64,000 nt of DNA, taken from the NCBI GenBank assembly GCA_947172415.1, contig OX359190.1:7068001-7132000 (forward strand), given 5' to 3'. The DNA comes from Chondrosia reniformis. Its lineage: Eukaryota; Porifera; Demospongiae; Chondrillida; Chondrillidae. Each line of letters opens with the position of its first letter. Position 1 is the first letter of the stretch. The notes under the pieces are model-generated. The model was given only the letters and a program-made list of their open reading frames with translations, was not told where the DNA came from and made no database searches. Made by a program: the position numbers and the translations under genes. Below are positions 38,801-51,400 of the stretch, piece by piece.

Positions 38801-41800
38801 ATATTTTAACAATACTAGCAGCTGCTGCTCTCTGTAATTGGCTCTCAGATAAGCGTCTAGAACTATCTCTATAATCAAACAGTAAAGTACAAAGGAACAC
38901 ACCCTATACTTGTACAAACTTACAGTTCTGATGGGATTAAAGCAATTATCAAACACAAGAAGGGAATTCCTACAGGTATAAAGCAGGTACCATAGTATAT
39001 GTACGTACGTACATGCATACACAAACTATTTATCAGCACAAATACAAGTTAAAGGAAGCATTACAAAAATGAATTTATGCTCAAAATAAATATATAAACC
39101 TTATGTAGGTATATACAAAGAAACTGTAAATTTTATCTACCACAGAAAAAATATTTAGATTTAATGATGAACATCGGGTACCTACATATGTACGTATATA
39201 ACACATGCATAGTGTGATAACATTCCAGATTAAATACTAATGTAAATATGCACATGTCAATTTTAACCATACTTTGCTCCAATGAGTATTTTGTCTTGAA
39301 AGTAATAGAGTGATGACTTGTAGAAGTGGAGATGGCAGTACTTATCTGTGCTAATACGACAGCCATGGACATTCTTTCCATTACCTACAGTATATATAAA
39401 ACCACAAATATATTAATTTGCATCTAGTTACATTGGAGACGTTTAGGTTAAGGATAAATAGAGTGTAAGGTAGCAACTTACACAAGAAGATACAAAACAA
39501 AATGTATCACGATAATGCTAAATGCTAATGTACATACTGTAAATTCAAATGCATATCATGTACGCTTATTCCCAATGTTTGAACTGCATGGTATGGGAGA
39601 TTCTTTATCTGCATTGCTGGTCTGGTATGAAATAAGCTTCCCAAATATACAAAGGCAACATCAAACCCAACATTTTCAAGAAAAAGATTATCATTATTCT
39701 GACATGTTTATATCTGCATATAGACCAGTTGTGTGCTGAAGGGGCACTTCCTGTTTAAATCATAATGGTGATAATGATGATGAATTGGCATAGAAATTAG
39801 CTGATGGGCTGTGGTTTGTTCTACATTCACATACCTAGGTATACATATCCCATATATTGCCTTATATGTACGTATATATATTGCCATATATGTACGTATA
39901 TATAGCATGAGTATACTAATTTTATTGAGACTCAGCAACAATTGTATTTACAATTTATTTTGTAACAATTGTAACAATTGTGTTTGGTATATATAGCATG
40001 TATATGTTCTTTGCATAATATCAAAAAGTATTACAGTGCAAACTACAAAACGCTTCACTGCTTTGATAACCATAATCAAGCTTATCTATTGAAACAGTTC
40101 AAGTTTCAGTGGATGATTGAGGTTTTTGAAGCTAGGGTACTTGCTATATATATACTATAAACTTTGGCATTATGTAGGTGATTGGACAAACATCTGCTGC
40201 AAATTTTGAAGAATTTCTTTAAGGTGTTCTTTTTCCTCAGGAATAAAATTATATTCATGTATGGATGGATGGATGGATGGTCATGCAACAGTATTGCATA
40301 GTATTTTAGAAACATAAATGAGAAATATACCTGCTGAGGAAGCTTACTCTCTACTCTATTAATCCAGCTATACATCATAGAAACTAACCTAACCACCCAG
40401 CACACCTACCTACATATAAAGTAACACTGAAATATAGCTAGACAATAAAGATGATGTCATCAAAGCCAAATATGAGCCATCCTCAATAATTCAACCTATC
40501 TATATACTAGTATTCTAAATATGCTATTATTAATTCACAATTCAGGAATGTGTAATAAGTACGTATTGAAATCAAATTCAAGTAAGGATTACTAGAAAAT
40601 ATGTACATATTTGTAGGTAATTGACATATCCCTAGATGGTAGTACTTTCAGTGAATGGGCTGCAATGTAAACAATTACTTTAGAATGAATTCCTTACTTA
40701 AATAAGTTTATATAATCACCACCTCTCCCACACAACCTCTGTCCTTCCAAGATCTAAAAGTTAATAGTACAGACACCTACAAGTCTACCCAACCTCCTTC
40801 AGAACTCCATTAACCAAAGAGATTATAGGTACCTATTATACCAACAAAGCTTGGGGCCACGCAGTTTGAATTATGCAAGGTGTCAGCCAAGGATTCACAG
40901 AAGATCAAGATAAAAAAAAAGACAAAGACTCCCAGGATCACTGATGAAGGGTGGAATTCCCAGAAACGGCTGTCTGACCCAGTGGAGAAGAAGATGAAAG
41001 AAGGGAAAAGAAGGAAGAAAAGACTCCTGTATCTTCATCTAAAGCTCTCTTTAGGTTTAGTTCCCCTATAGGCTCTTTTTACAGAATAGGCATATAGCAT
41101 GTAGGAAAATGGTATCTTAGATTTTTCATGTATACTAAACCTAGATTGTTTCATGCTTAGATGCTACATACTGCAACCATATTCTATTTCTTTACATATG
41201 CACCACTTGGCTAGTTGGTATAACTACCTTCCAGTGATTAGCTACATATTTCTTCATCACATTCTTTAGTGCAATCAACCACAATACGTATACGTATGTA
41301 CGTACGTACCTTGACTACGTACTACATAACCCATCATGGACACAACTCTACAATGTGAGTGTAAAGTATTTACTGCTTCCCATGCTTCAAATCTGTTTAA
41401 ACACTATTAATGTTAAAAATAATGATATTGAATTACATTACTGCACACAATCATCAACTCAATTTACATTATGTCTCAATTGTGGTTGATTCCTAAATCA
41501 CTGATAAGTGATTAATTCACTTACATCACCTACTATATTATACACATTCATATATAGTCAGTTTGACCTACTAAATATATTGATGAGCATAACTAATCTA
41601 ACTAATTCTTTCACAGGTATAGCATTATTTGTGTCTCCGACCTGTAAATATCCTAATTAAGGCAGTTACTTTACACACAAACGAGCTAAATTTTGTATAT
41701 AATACGTACCTATACATATACATTTATGCCCATAACATATGTATTTGTTAATACCAGAGGGACAGGATTCATATTAAAACATTAAAAAAAATAATCATAT

Positions 41801-44800
41801 TCATTAACCAATAACAGTATTCATTGCTTTCAGGTAGGTAGGGTATATGTACCTGTAACTGGGCAACAAGTATTATCTGCATGGGTCTGGTATATGCATA
41901 TATACAACATTCGCCAGGATACAAAGTATAATGAAGCTATAGAATGTAAATTGAATGACAAAAATATTTGAATTGGTACCTAACAGGAACTCAATGGTGT
42001 AGATCTGGAACAGAAATTATGACTCAATGTTAAGTACTGTCCAGTTCATTATAACATAAAAATTAGCTCACATCAAGGACAATGAATGTTATTTTATTCT
42101 ACTTATATAAACATCTCTTTATGTATCATAATGGGAGATATTTGAACTGGAATGATGCGGTTGCAAAGGTAAATACAGTTCTTATGTACCTGTATAAGTA
42201 GATATGTTTGACAGTCAGTAAACCCAAACAATTGTACAGTGAAAATTGTCACTATCATAAGGTATAATTACTTGCTAATATACAAAAACTGCATATTATT
42301 ATTGACTACTACTCATAAGTAGCATTGTATCTATGTACGTTATATCAGTATATACGTACAATGTCACTGAAGAAGACCCTCAGGGTGGAAACGTTTGACA
42401 CTTGAGAAAGATTAGTACCAATAGATGCTCAAAAAGTTTGAGAGATAAACCTTTATTCTATTATTATTCTGCATGAATTATTAAGCTTCTGTGATCAATT
42501 TGATTGATAAAGTCATTTACTGTTTTCATTACAGACTATTACATCATTATATTTAAAAGGATTATATTTTCACCAAATAAGCATGTAACAGTTCAGTGAT
42601 CATATCTCTTCTCTTTAAATTTGAACTAATCTTCAAAGTAATGTCCACATTGATAACAAGAAACTCACTTTAGAACTCATCTATTTGTAAAGCATCTTTT
42701 ATCAGTCAAAAGCTACTCTGATCAACATTTTGAGTACTAACAACCAAAGAATGTGCCATATCCAAGTGCACAATCATACGGGAAGGATCTTGTGCTATAA
42801 GCAACTGTATTATCTCTTATATATATTTGTTATGTGAGTACAACTGTATATAGTCAGTATATATTCACAACATGTACGTGCATGCATGTGGGATATACTG
42901 TTGTTTTTAGTATTCGTTGATCATGTTCTAGCATACAGGTGACCCTCCCACAGCTTGTACAGGGACATTCACAATCCACCTACTAACATGTATGTATAAC
43001 TACACATATACCCACACACACAGTATATATCCAGTGTATTGTAGAACTTTAGGGTTGTCTATACAGTACTATAGGTAGGAGGGACTGTTTACAGTACAAG
43101 AGTGTTCTGAGGCATTGTTTCCCTAGGGTACTCCAATAACTACAGGACAGTGGTACTGATTAGATAACAGGAAGTTCTGGTTCTAGACTAGAACCATACA
43201 CTAGGCTAACCATGGTAACCATGGTAACTAGCACACAATTGTCTCCTCTATACCCACTCATATGACAGCCATTGTAGCACTCTGGGACCCATGGTATCTC
43301 CTCTATACCCACTCATATGACAGCCATTGTAGCACTCTGGGACCCATGGTATCTCCTCTATACCCACTCATATGACAGCCATTGTAGCACTCTGGGACCC
43401 ATGGTATCTCCTCTATACCCACTCATATGACAGCCATTGTAGCACTCTGGGACCCATGGTATCTCCTCTATACCCACTCATATGACAGCCATTGTAGCAC
43501 TCTGGGACCCATGGTATCTCCTCTATACCCACTCATATCCCACTCATATGTAGCACACTATCAAGTTTCATTACTTCACATCTCATCCTAGCAGTGCATC
43601 CTTGTGGTTACCATGGTTACCCTAAGATATACATACACCTCTTCTACAGCCGGATAAACTGTATACAGATCTTATTACTGTGTAATACATATAGTTTATT
43701 CAGTAACCATCTGTTTATAGATTACTGTACATCATAACTGATATCAGAATGCTGTCGGCTAATAGCAGTACACCATCCCTCCCCACACACAATACACAAT
43801 CATCCTATATTGAGCCACCAGAATATGTACTTGTATATATATACATGTACACTGTTGAAAATGTACACGTTACATGCATATATATACAAATTCAACAATA
43901 AATAAAAATATCAAAAAGTCTCCAGCATTAGGAACCTGCTGTTACAGCCCATCATGTAACAGCAGAGAACTGGTTCAGGTCACCTTAACCTTACTCAGTC
44001 TGCCACACGTGGAAATGACTGACCAAACTCCAATGTCCATATAAGATGTATGTACATATATATGACTCAATATATTTAGGCTTTCTGCTATATAAGGTGC
44101 CTTATACATATCCGTGTCTACTGTATGTACTTCACCAGATTTTAAGGATCCAAAGAACTACATTTCTAGATCACGACCACTACTGAAGAGTGTCATTCAC
44201 ATGGGCCATTGTAAGAAAAGACTTTGTATTCGCTTACAGTTATAGGACATACACATACGTATGTATACACAGTGTGGAAGGTGTTTTTGAGATAGCACTC
44301 ATTACAGCACTTCTATTTGTTATAATTTTGTGTACAACAGCTTACAAGAGTTACACCAGTCAATACTTGCAATAACACAAAGAAACACTGCGTGACATAA
44401 TGGCATATACAGGTGATGAGTTGACAGCTACACCTCAATGCTCAATGCAAGCTAGCGCTATATACAATTTGACAGCTACTCATGATCACCCCACCAAGTG
44501 CACCTCAATGCTCAACTAGTGCTACAAGTGGCTTTCAAGGGAGAAATCCAAATTAAAGGGTTAATCTCCTCTGCAATTGGTAAAGTTAGATTTAACGATG
44601 GCAAATAAAGTGAGTAACACCGTCCTTTGAGGGTATGTACATTATTTATTAAATTTACTATTCTCCTTCTACAAAGTATAGAATAAATAGGATCAAAAGA
44701 AATATGTCAGACAGATCCCTTACGCTTGTCGTATGCCGCTTCGCGTATACGTATGCCTACTTTATGCATGGGATGTTTCGTGTAGAATAAATAAACACCT

Positions 44801-45260
44801 ACGCCTGAGTATGGATATTGATGGCTATACTAACAAGTCTAGACCTTAGAGTCTTGCGATCAAAGCCTTCCTCTTCCATGTAGGCACAGAAGGCCGCTTG
44901 TGTGAATAATACAAAGCCAGTTATGTCGAGTTATGTGGTATAGAGAGCCTACGGTAAAGCGATATTTCCTATACGCGATCCAAAGGCTTCGATCAGGAGT
45001 AGGAAACTACAATCGCGCAAATGCATTCAAACGGTACATTTTAGGATAGCTACGTAGAGTACAGCAGTAGCTGTAATCCAATAAAACCTTAATCACACTG
45101 CACAAGAAAGGAGAACATTTAAGCTATATTACTCACCATCAACATTCCAATTAACTCGGGAGTCATGAGGTAGCTGCCGGCCGTTATGTCCTAATTCAGA
45201 CCTCACGGGACACGAGCACAAGATTACAGTGACAAGAGACAGACAAACCAACCAAGACAT
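29805..45260 (-). CDS. Semaphorin B: transmembrane, sema-PSI-TM-tail, 18 exons, 857 aa
   Basis: Exons, 5' to 3': 45137-45260, 39273-39384, 38924-38969, 38476-38541, 37870-37980, 37638-37773, 37389-37538, 37116-37291, 36827-36959, 35747-35837, 35413-35560, 34660-34766, 32958-33147, 32849-32887, 32692-32783, 32419-32514, 30741-30772, 29805-30529. All are GT-AG and all phases agree (2574 nt). The exon at 30741-30772 uses the second of two nearby AGs, because the first gives a stop. Order: signal peptide (MSWLVCLSLVTVILCSCPVR), sema at about 55-560 (SLYYFQDKILIGAK, LVICGTYSLFRAC, GSAICVFNATRSPP, DVIFAGMDTGELVKLYI), PSI at about 570-606 (CVKSQDPYCVW), Ser/Thr-rich stalk, transmembrane helix at about 677-699 (ITLFIIGILFLILGAGLSFI), then a ~158-residue cytoplasmic tail rich in Ser, Pro and His. 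This is the layout of invertebrate class 1 or vertebrate class 6 semaphorins: membrane ligands for plexins that can also signal backwards. Many intron positions match semaphorin A. Confidence 0.95.
33290..33780. repeat. Intron segment duplicated from or to 41925-42340
   Basis: About 430-490 bp in the intron between exons 34660-34766 and 32958-33147 of semaphorin B match 41925-42340 in its first intron at high identity, in the same orientation. Shared words include CCTAACAGGAACTCAATGGT and GATGCGGTTGCAAAGGTAAA. A weaker third piece follows at about 33815-34050. No terminal repeats were seen. Confidence 0.75.
36090..36146. repeat. 22-bp tandem repeat, 2.5 copies
   Basis: TCTGACACAGTCGTATGCAC is repeated directly, then partly a third time, in the intron of semaphorin B between exons 36827-36959 and 35747-35837. 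Confidence 0.75.
38139..38203. repeat. Stem-loop (inverted repeat), 65 bp
   Basis: The arm TGGAATACACCATACCAGCC (38139-38158) faces TGGCTGGTATGGTACGTATATTCCA (38179-38203, shown here as positions and ends only) with a small bulge. The words resemble those in the hairpin at 52449-52559, so both may belong to one MITE family. It lies in a semaphorin B intron. Confidence 0.6.
40885..41140 (+). repeat. Hammerhead-repeat copy, plus strand, near full length
   Basis: It runs from AGCCAAGGATTCACAGAAGA near 40887 to ATTTTTCATG near 41130. The central part has the ribozyme; the rest is purine-rich (GAAGAAGATGAAAGAAGGGA) and then CCCCTATAGGCTCTTTTTAC. It is the only copy on the plus strand, and is close in sequence to the copy at 58918-59175. 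Confidence 0.85.
40931..40985 (+). ncRNA. Hammerhead ribozyme, type I, Penelope-style minimal stem III
   Basis: Conserved core CTGATGA at 40941-40947; stem II from GGG/CCC arms (40949-40961); GAAA at 40963-40966; two-base stem III (AC/GT) closed by loop GGCT; cleavage triplet GTC ending at 40974. Stem I pairs CCAGGATCA (left) with TGACCCAGTGG (right) around internal mismatches. Tiny stem III is the known hallmark of hammerheads in Penelope-like elements and retrozymes. The strand cleaved is the plus strand here. Confidence 0.8.
43243..43540. repeat. Minisatellite, 55-bp unit, about 5.4 copies
   Basis: The unit reads TCTCCTCTATACCCACTCAT then ATGACAGCCATTGTAGCACT then CTGGGACCCATGGTA. Copies are almost identical, which suggests recent expansion. 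It lies in the first intron of semaphorin B and is flanked on both sides by ACCATGGTTACC-like palindromes (43208-43228, 43606-43622). Confidence 0.9.
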
Positions 45261-45403
45261 AGCTTAAGCTTTCTTTCTAACGTCGCCTAACACTCCATTG
45301 TGATAATATATACATAAACACTGCTATAAAATGGGTGTGGCAACTCTAGCCGGAAACGTGCGTGTACGGAATATATACAGTAAAATGGTAAACGGTCAAC
45401 GTG

Positions 45404-48400
45404 TTAAATTGCAGTTCTCTTCTTCAGCTGAGCTAATTCATCTTGCTTCTTTTGCCTGAAAATTAAAGCAAATTAAACATGCAATAAATAATATCATTTT
45501 CCTCAAAATTTTTCCAATAAAAAGTATAGTTATAAACCAGTTTCTATGTACCATGTAGTGGAATGTAAAAGCCTTTAAACGGCTGATAACCATGCAAAGG
45601 AATGTACACTGGACTTGATGTGTATATACACTGGCAGACATATAGTGCAGATTTGGCAGATAATGGTACCAATATTACAGGGCTACAAGTGACATATTCT
45701 AATATAAATATATAATATATAATTTTTTTTCCTTTTTTGGGTGGGCAAATTTGAAAACTTGTGGTTAGCCTCAAAGTGTGTGGATAGCTTGTATAATAAA
45801 CAGCTATTCATTTCTTAACCTGGTATACTTCAAATGTCTTGTAAGAATGATTTGTAGCTATATTTGAAATCTCAAATTACAATACAACATTGATACAGTC
45901 AAGAGTATAAATGTACTACTCAGTACAGTCTGTGATATAAGATGCATTAGTCGGTGCCCTGGGGCAATATTACTATGTGTCAAAGTTAGTTACACTTTCA
46001 AATATTAAAATTTCAATTCTATGACAGAATCAAGATTCAGAATCATTAGTTTAAAAAGTAACAACACTTAATAAAAAGTATATAATTTGATATACTAGGC
46101 TCATTATATACAATAAAGCTACTCTTGTTTTAAAACACTATCACAACTTGTAACCACTTAAATACATCTTGACAATGTAATATGGAGCTATACAACTTCA
46201 AGAGAGTGTAAATGACACAACAGATAAGACTTATTAAAGCTGATTGGGGAGTCACATACCTAAAGCAGTGACAGCCAGAACATATGTGCATAGCAGGACA
46301 CCTGTTCCTTCCAGACAATAAGCAGGTCAACCCCAGGTATGTAGGTAACAGGTTAAAATTGGTTTGCAGACAATATGATGTAATGGTATCTACATTACTG
46401 AGCTGTGGGAATACTATCATCTGATAACAAAATATTTGTTTATTCTTGAGAGGAAACTGCACTACAGTTAAGTACATTCTTCAGTAGCATAAAATCATGT
46501 AAAACCTATGTGCCTTACAACTAAGGTAGAGCATACAGGAAACTGTACATAAAACGTATATCGAGACACACCCACACTCAGGCAGACTGGGTTTTAGCAA
46601 AGTCAATTTAACACCATGAAATCGTAGCACGCTTTGGGATACATAAAGGCTTTGAGGTTAAAGGTGCTATTAAAAATACACTTGATACAATGACAACAAT
46701 TAAATTTGTATTGAAAAGCAATAAAAGTGGAATTTCAAATGTTTGTAGCAATTAGGTGCCAAACTACATGGCCACATTGACACTATTGGTGTGTACTTAT
46801 ATGCTTATAAACTGATATCATACGTACATAGTACTATGCACCCATGTAGCCTTCTTCTTGCTCGAATGGTCAAGTAGAATAATGTTATGAATGATATATA
46901 AAAGTAGTAAAACTACTGTAAGTTGTTATACTGTTTAATATATATACAATAGATTGAATACTGTAAAACCATTAATATTAATGTTATTACCATGTATGAC
47001 TTATTAGCATCCATTAAATTTAGCGTTTCGTTGTAAATACTTGCTCCACACTACTGCGCATGTGTAATAATAAACATTTAGCGACCATAAATGTTAGCGA
47101 ATGATATTGCATCGCTAATTTCGATAACATTAATGGCGCACTAATATTAATGGTTTTACAGTACATGTAGAGCATTCTACCATACTAATGATCCCAGCTA
47201 TGACCTGTGACTGTATCAGGGGTAGAATGTGCTGTTTTGGGCATAAATAAACTGCTATCTATTGCACTTAAAACAGTACATGTATAGTACTTAGTTCACT
47301 GCAAATATACATGTACGTATGTATATGGTTCAATTTCTAAAATTGGTTCCTTCAGTGAATCATCTTTTTCCTTTTAAGATGGTTGCTTCACTGATTGTCT
47401 GTGGTGTGATAATCACTATAATTATTCATACTAAATGGCACTCACACAAGCACACCAACCAATTAGAAGAATCCTCACCCAAAACAATACGATTCTTATC
47501 AAATTTTCACTAATAAGGATAGACAGAGACAGACATTACTTACTGATAGCTGTGTAACTATATACTCTAGAATCATATGGAAGGTGGTTGCTTTATTGTT
47601 ATCATAAATAATAGATAAACATTCCACATGCAAAACACTGACACCTGTGACAGCCATTCCAAACAACAGCCTCATGTACACCACCTGCATACAAGTGCAG
47701 GTGGCACTGTACAATAACAGGTTGCACAGCCATAGGAAATATGTAACAAGTCACACTTTTATATTACATGCAATGTAGTACATGTCTATATAAATTATGC
47801 ACCTGTTTGGTGTGCCAATGAATACTACTTATCTTATTCTAGAGGACTAGAAAGGCTTTACAAACACCAGTCACTGATCAGTCATGTCTGACAACAAATA
47901 ATAGGATTAATACTATGAATAGTTACACAATCACCAGCAATAAGTATTCACGGTCACTTAGATGATTCAGATGTTGCAGTGTGAGGTTAAGCAGGAAACA
48001 CCTAAGTCAAATGTATCAGTTCCTACACTTTAATACCAATATTAAGGCTGACAACCAATATAGCCTAACAAGGTGTCTGTTCTAAATACAGCTGTAACAT
48101 ACATTTTAGTACTCATATGAATGGGATGAGGTACCAAATACATTTATTACAGCTAATGGGTGCACTAAACACAAAGACATTCTCTCATGCTGGTAAATCA
48201 ACACAGGAGTTTACAAAATTTGCCGGGATAATAATTATAAATACTACTTACTTACCTAAATTTATATATACATATGTAAAATGACATTCATTATACACAT
48301 AATAATTCAGTCTCACTACAGAAATATATTATATGTATTTATCATAGATCTACACATTTAAAATAAAAAACCTATCCCCCCAGACTCCCATAGTGGCATT

Positions 48401-51400
48401 TGACCTAGGGAGATATGGTGTGCATAGGCCGAGTACTGTACATTCTTTATGGACTAATCTGTCATATTTTAATCTGTTATCAGATAAAGTGCACACCAGA
48501 AAGGATGTATAAACAGGAAGTACTAGGGGTAAAGTGTCACTCACTAAACAAGTTAAACAAGTTAAACAAGTTAAACAAGGAAACAAAAATTAATATTAGA
48601 AAGAGACATATGACAACGCTTCCAATCTAGAAGAACATTTCAAATGTCTTTGAAAAGACAATTCAACAATAACAACAAACAAGGACATATATATAGGTAG
48701 TAATAAAGTACACAGTGTTTAAATACATATTTCAAACTACGTATGTACAAACAATGTACGTATATACGTATGTAAATAACAATTACTTTATTTTTAAAGA
48801 TAATGTGAAATGAGGACTTAGTAAAAAGGGATTAAGTAGAAACATAAATGTGAGTGGAATGTGTCAGGGAGCCAGTAAACACAGAAGTAAAGAGGGCAGC
48901 CCTAGTAAGACTGCAGATGAACAAGGCTCATTTAAAAAGACAAATGGAGAGACAAACAGTAACAAAAGAGACTTATGGTGAGGCTGTTAATTTACAGTCT
49001 GTATAGTTAGAACAGATACTATATCACCTGATTGTATCAGTGCAAATATCTGATGAGAATGCCATACAGCTTCTGAGACCTTACCCTATACTTGCATGAC
49101 AGGCTCTTGCGATGACACTCATATCATATGACTACAGGTGACATCAACAACATTATTGTGAGGCAATCTAATGAGCTACCTCCTAGGACAATCACAGAAA
49201 CATAAACAGAAGTCAATCTACTTTACATATGTACATACATCATTACTGGGAACACGTGATGCTGTAACTTATTGTATTCTGTCATTAAATGATTCCCATT
49301 TCAGTCATTTAGAAAGGCCCAAAGCAAATTTAGAATTGATAGTACATCCATTAAGTTAATATGCTAACATGCAGTGACACCCATCAAAACCATTATAAAG
49401 TGATACAAACACCTAAAAATGCTAAAAATGCTTCCTTAAAAAGTACCTTTACAAGGGTTACATTACAATTACATACATTGGAGATGTTTCCTAAAAAAAT
49501 CAGAGAAATGATCTATGGTATTATAGCAGTCAGTTATGTAGGTATTATATTTCTGTTTAAATTCTTTGGAACTGCTTTTAAACATGACAATGGGACCTAC
49601 CCTTTCTCCTAAGTTAACACACGTACGTACAAGGAATACATTGCAGACTAAGATTAATTGACAATTACTGTAATCTCAGTGATCTTTATCAGTCATTGAG
49701 TGCTGGGAATGAGTTATCATAGACATTAAGCTATACGTACAAACCTAACACTCGTATATCTATGCCACCATTTTTCTCAATAACTATTAGATTGATACTA
49801 TATCATTTTTAACACACACTATAACAATATTTTAATAGTACCAGCAGCAGTTTGTTGTCTGGCAATGAGCAGAGGGAGGAAGTGTCAGATTATTTTTTCT
49901 CATTATGTTGTGTGTAAATTCTAGTCACAGGTATAGGCAAGATTCTGTTCCATTAATAATTTATACACACCCATCATGTACAAGGAACCGAAAATAATAA
50001 ATAAAAGGCAGTCTCTTACCCTAGCCTACACAAACTAAAGTTAAACCATCAAAATATACAGTCATGTTTCTGAGGTTGAAAGTATAGCTGTCATGTAGGC
50101 GGGTGTAGGTGTAACTGTGTTCCATACAATCTAATCAGTCACAATCAATTCATACCTATTGGCATACCTACGTAGATATACAAACAGAAAATACATTCTG
50201 GACAAGAGGTTGGTGCAGTCTAGGTGACAAAGCTAGCTGCACACAGTGTAGTAATGTAGATAATGAATACTGCACCTGAAATGCATGAATGATGATAAAT
50301 AGCTCCATTAGGGATAGCTGAGTATCTGAACAAACTTGTAAGGGAAGTGTGGGAGCCGGCATATAAAGACTACATACACAAACTGTATCACTAGTCATAG
50401 TTCAGCTGTTATTGGTACGCAAATAAGATGATGAATTGTGTGCCACTAGTTCCTTTCCCAGGACATATTAAGGTGACACAATAAACTTTGAATACTTTCC
50501 CAAGCTGTAAAATGTGATAGTAACAAACTACTACGTGACTCAAGCCATGGCAAAATATTATTAGAGTTACAATTGAATTATTACAGAACATGTGGGGAGG
50601 TAATAACAATATTTCCAAGAACATTAGAAACTTCAACCTATCACACTGTGAGTAAAACTTTACGTACGTACATATGTATGTACATACTCATAAGTGTTTG
50701 TTGTCAGTATTTATCACAAAATCAGATCAAATTATTATAGAAACAACAAAAAGCATGTACCTATATGTATTACACATACATACGTACAACTCATTTTGTA
50801 GCTCTAAGATGATTCTTTCCAAGTCCTTCCTTTGAGTTTCTACATCAGTGACCAAAGCTCTATTCTGCTTTTCCAACTCCTTTAATTGCTTATCTCTCAC
50901 AGAAACAAGTTCTTCAAAGTAGTTCTAATATAAAATGTGTATAACGTATAGCAGGAAAATTTGGCGGGCAATATATTTGGCGAAATGCCCAATTATTGCA
51001 TTTGGCGAGTTTTATATTTGGCGAGTTTTATATTTGGCGGATTGCCCCGTAACGTACCGTTACGTTCAAAATCGATAGCTGAATTCACAAATTTGGGGAA
51101 TAATTAAATTTGGTGAGCTTCAAACTACTCACCAAATCGCCAAATTTAAGTCCTTGCCGAATTTTCCCGCTATACAGTATACGCATAGCAAGTGAAGGCA
51201 TACACAGAGCTTGGCCAGCCACAGATGGAGCATATAAATAGTATAAAGGTCTACAGAGGCTTTCCAAGAGGTTTTCTACTCCGTTATACAGAGTATGTAG
51301 TATTTCCATACACACTTGTGCACATGAGTATCCTAGCTTTATTGAGCCTCACCAACAAATGAATGTGTCAGTATGCTGACAAGATCTCTGGGTTAAACGT

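Larger units (their letters stand above)
39385..45136. other. First intron of semaphorin B (5.8 kb), repeat-filled
   Basis: It holds an (ATGG)n run at 40257-40280, a hammerhead repeat copy (40885-41140), the partner of an intron duplication (41925-42340), a 55-bp minisatellite (43243-43540) and scattered TACGTA microsatellites. The far upstream end (44700-45136) is CpG-richer and presumably carries regulatory sequence near the first exon. No further exon was found. Confidence 0.65.
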
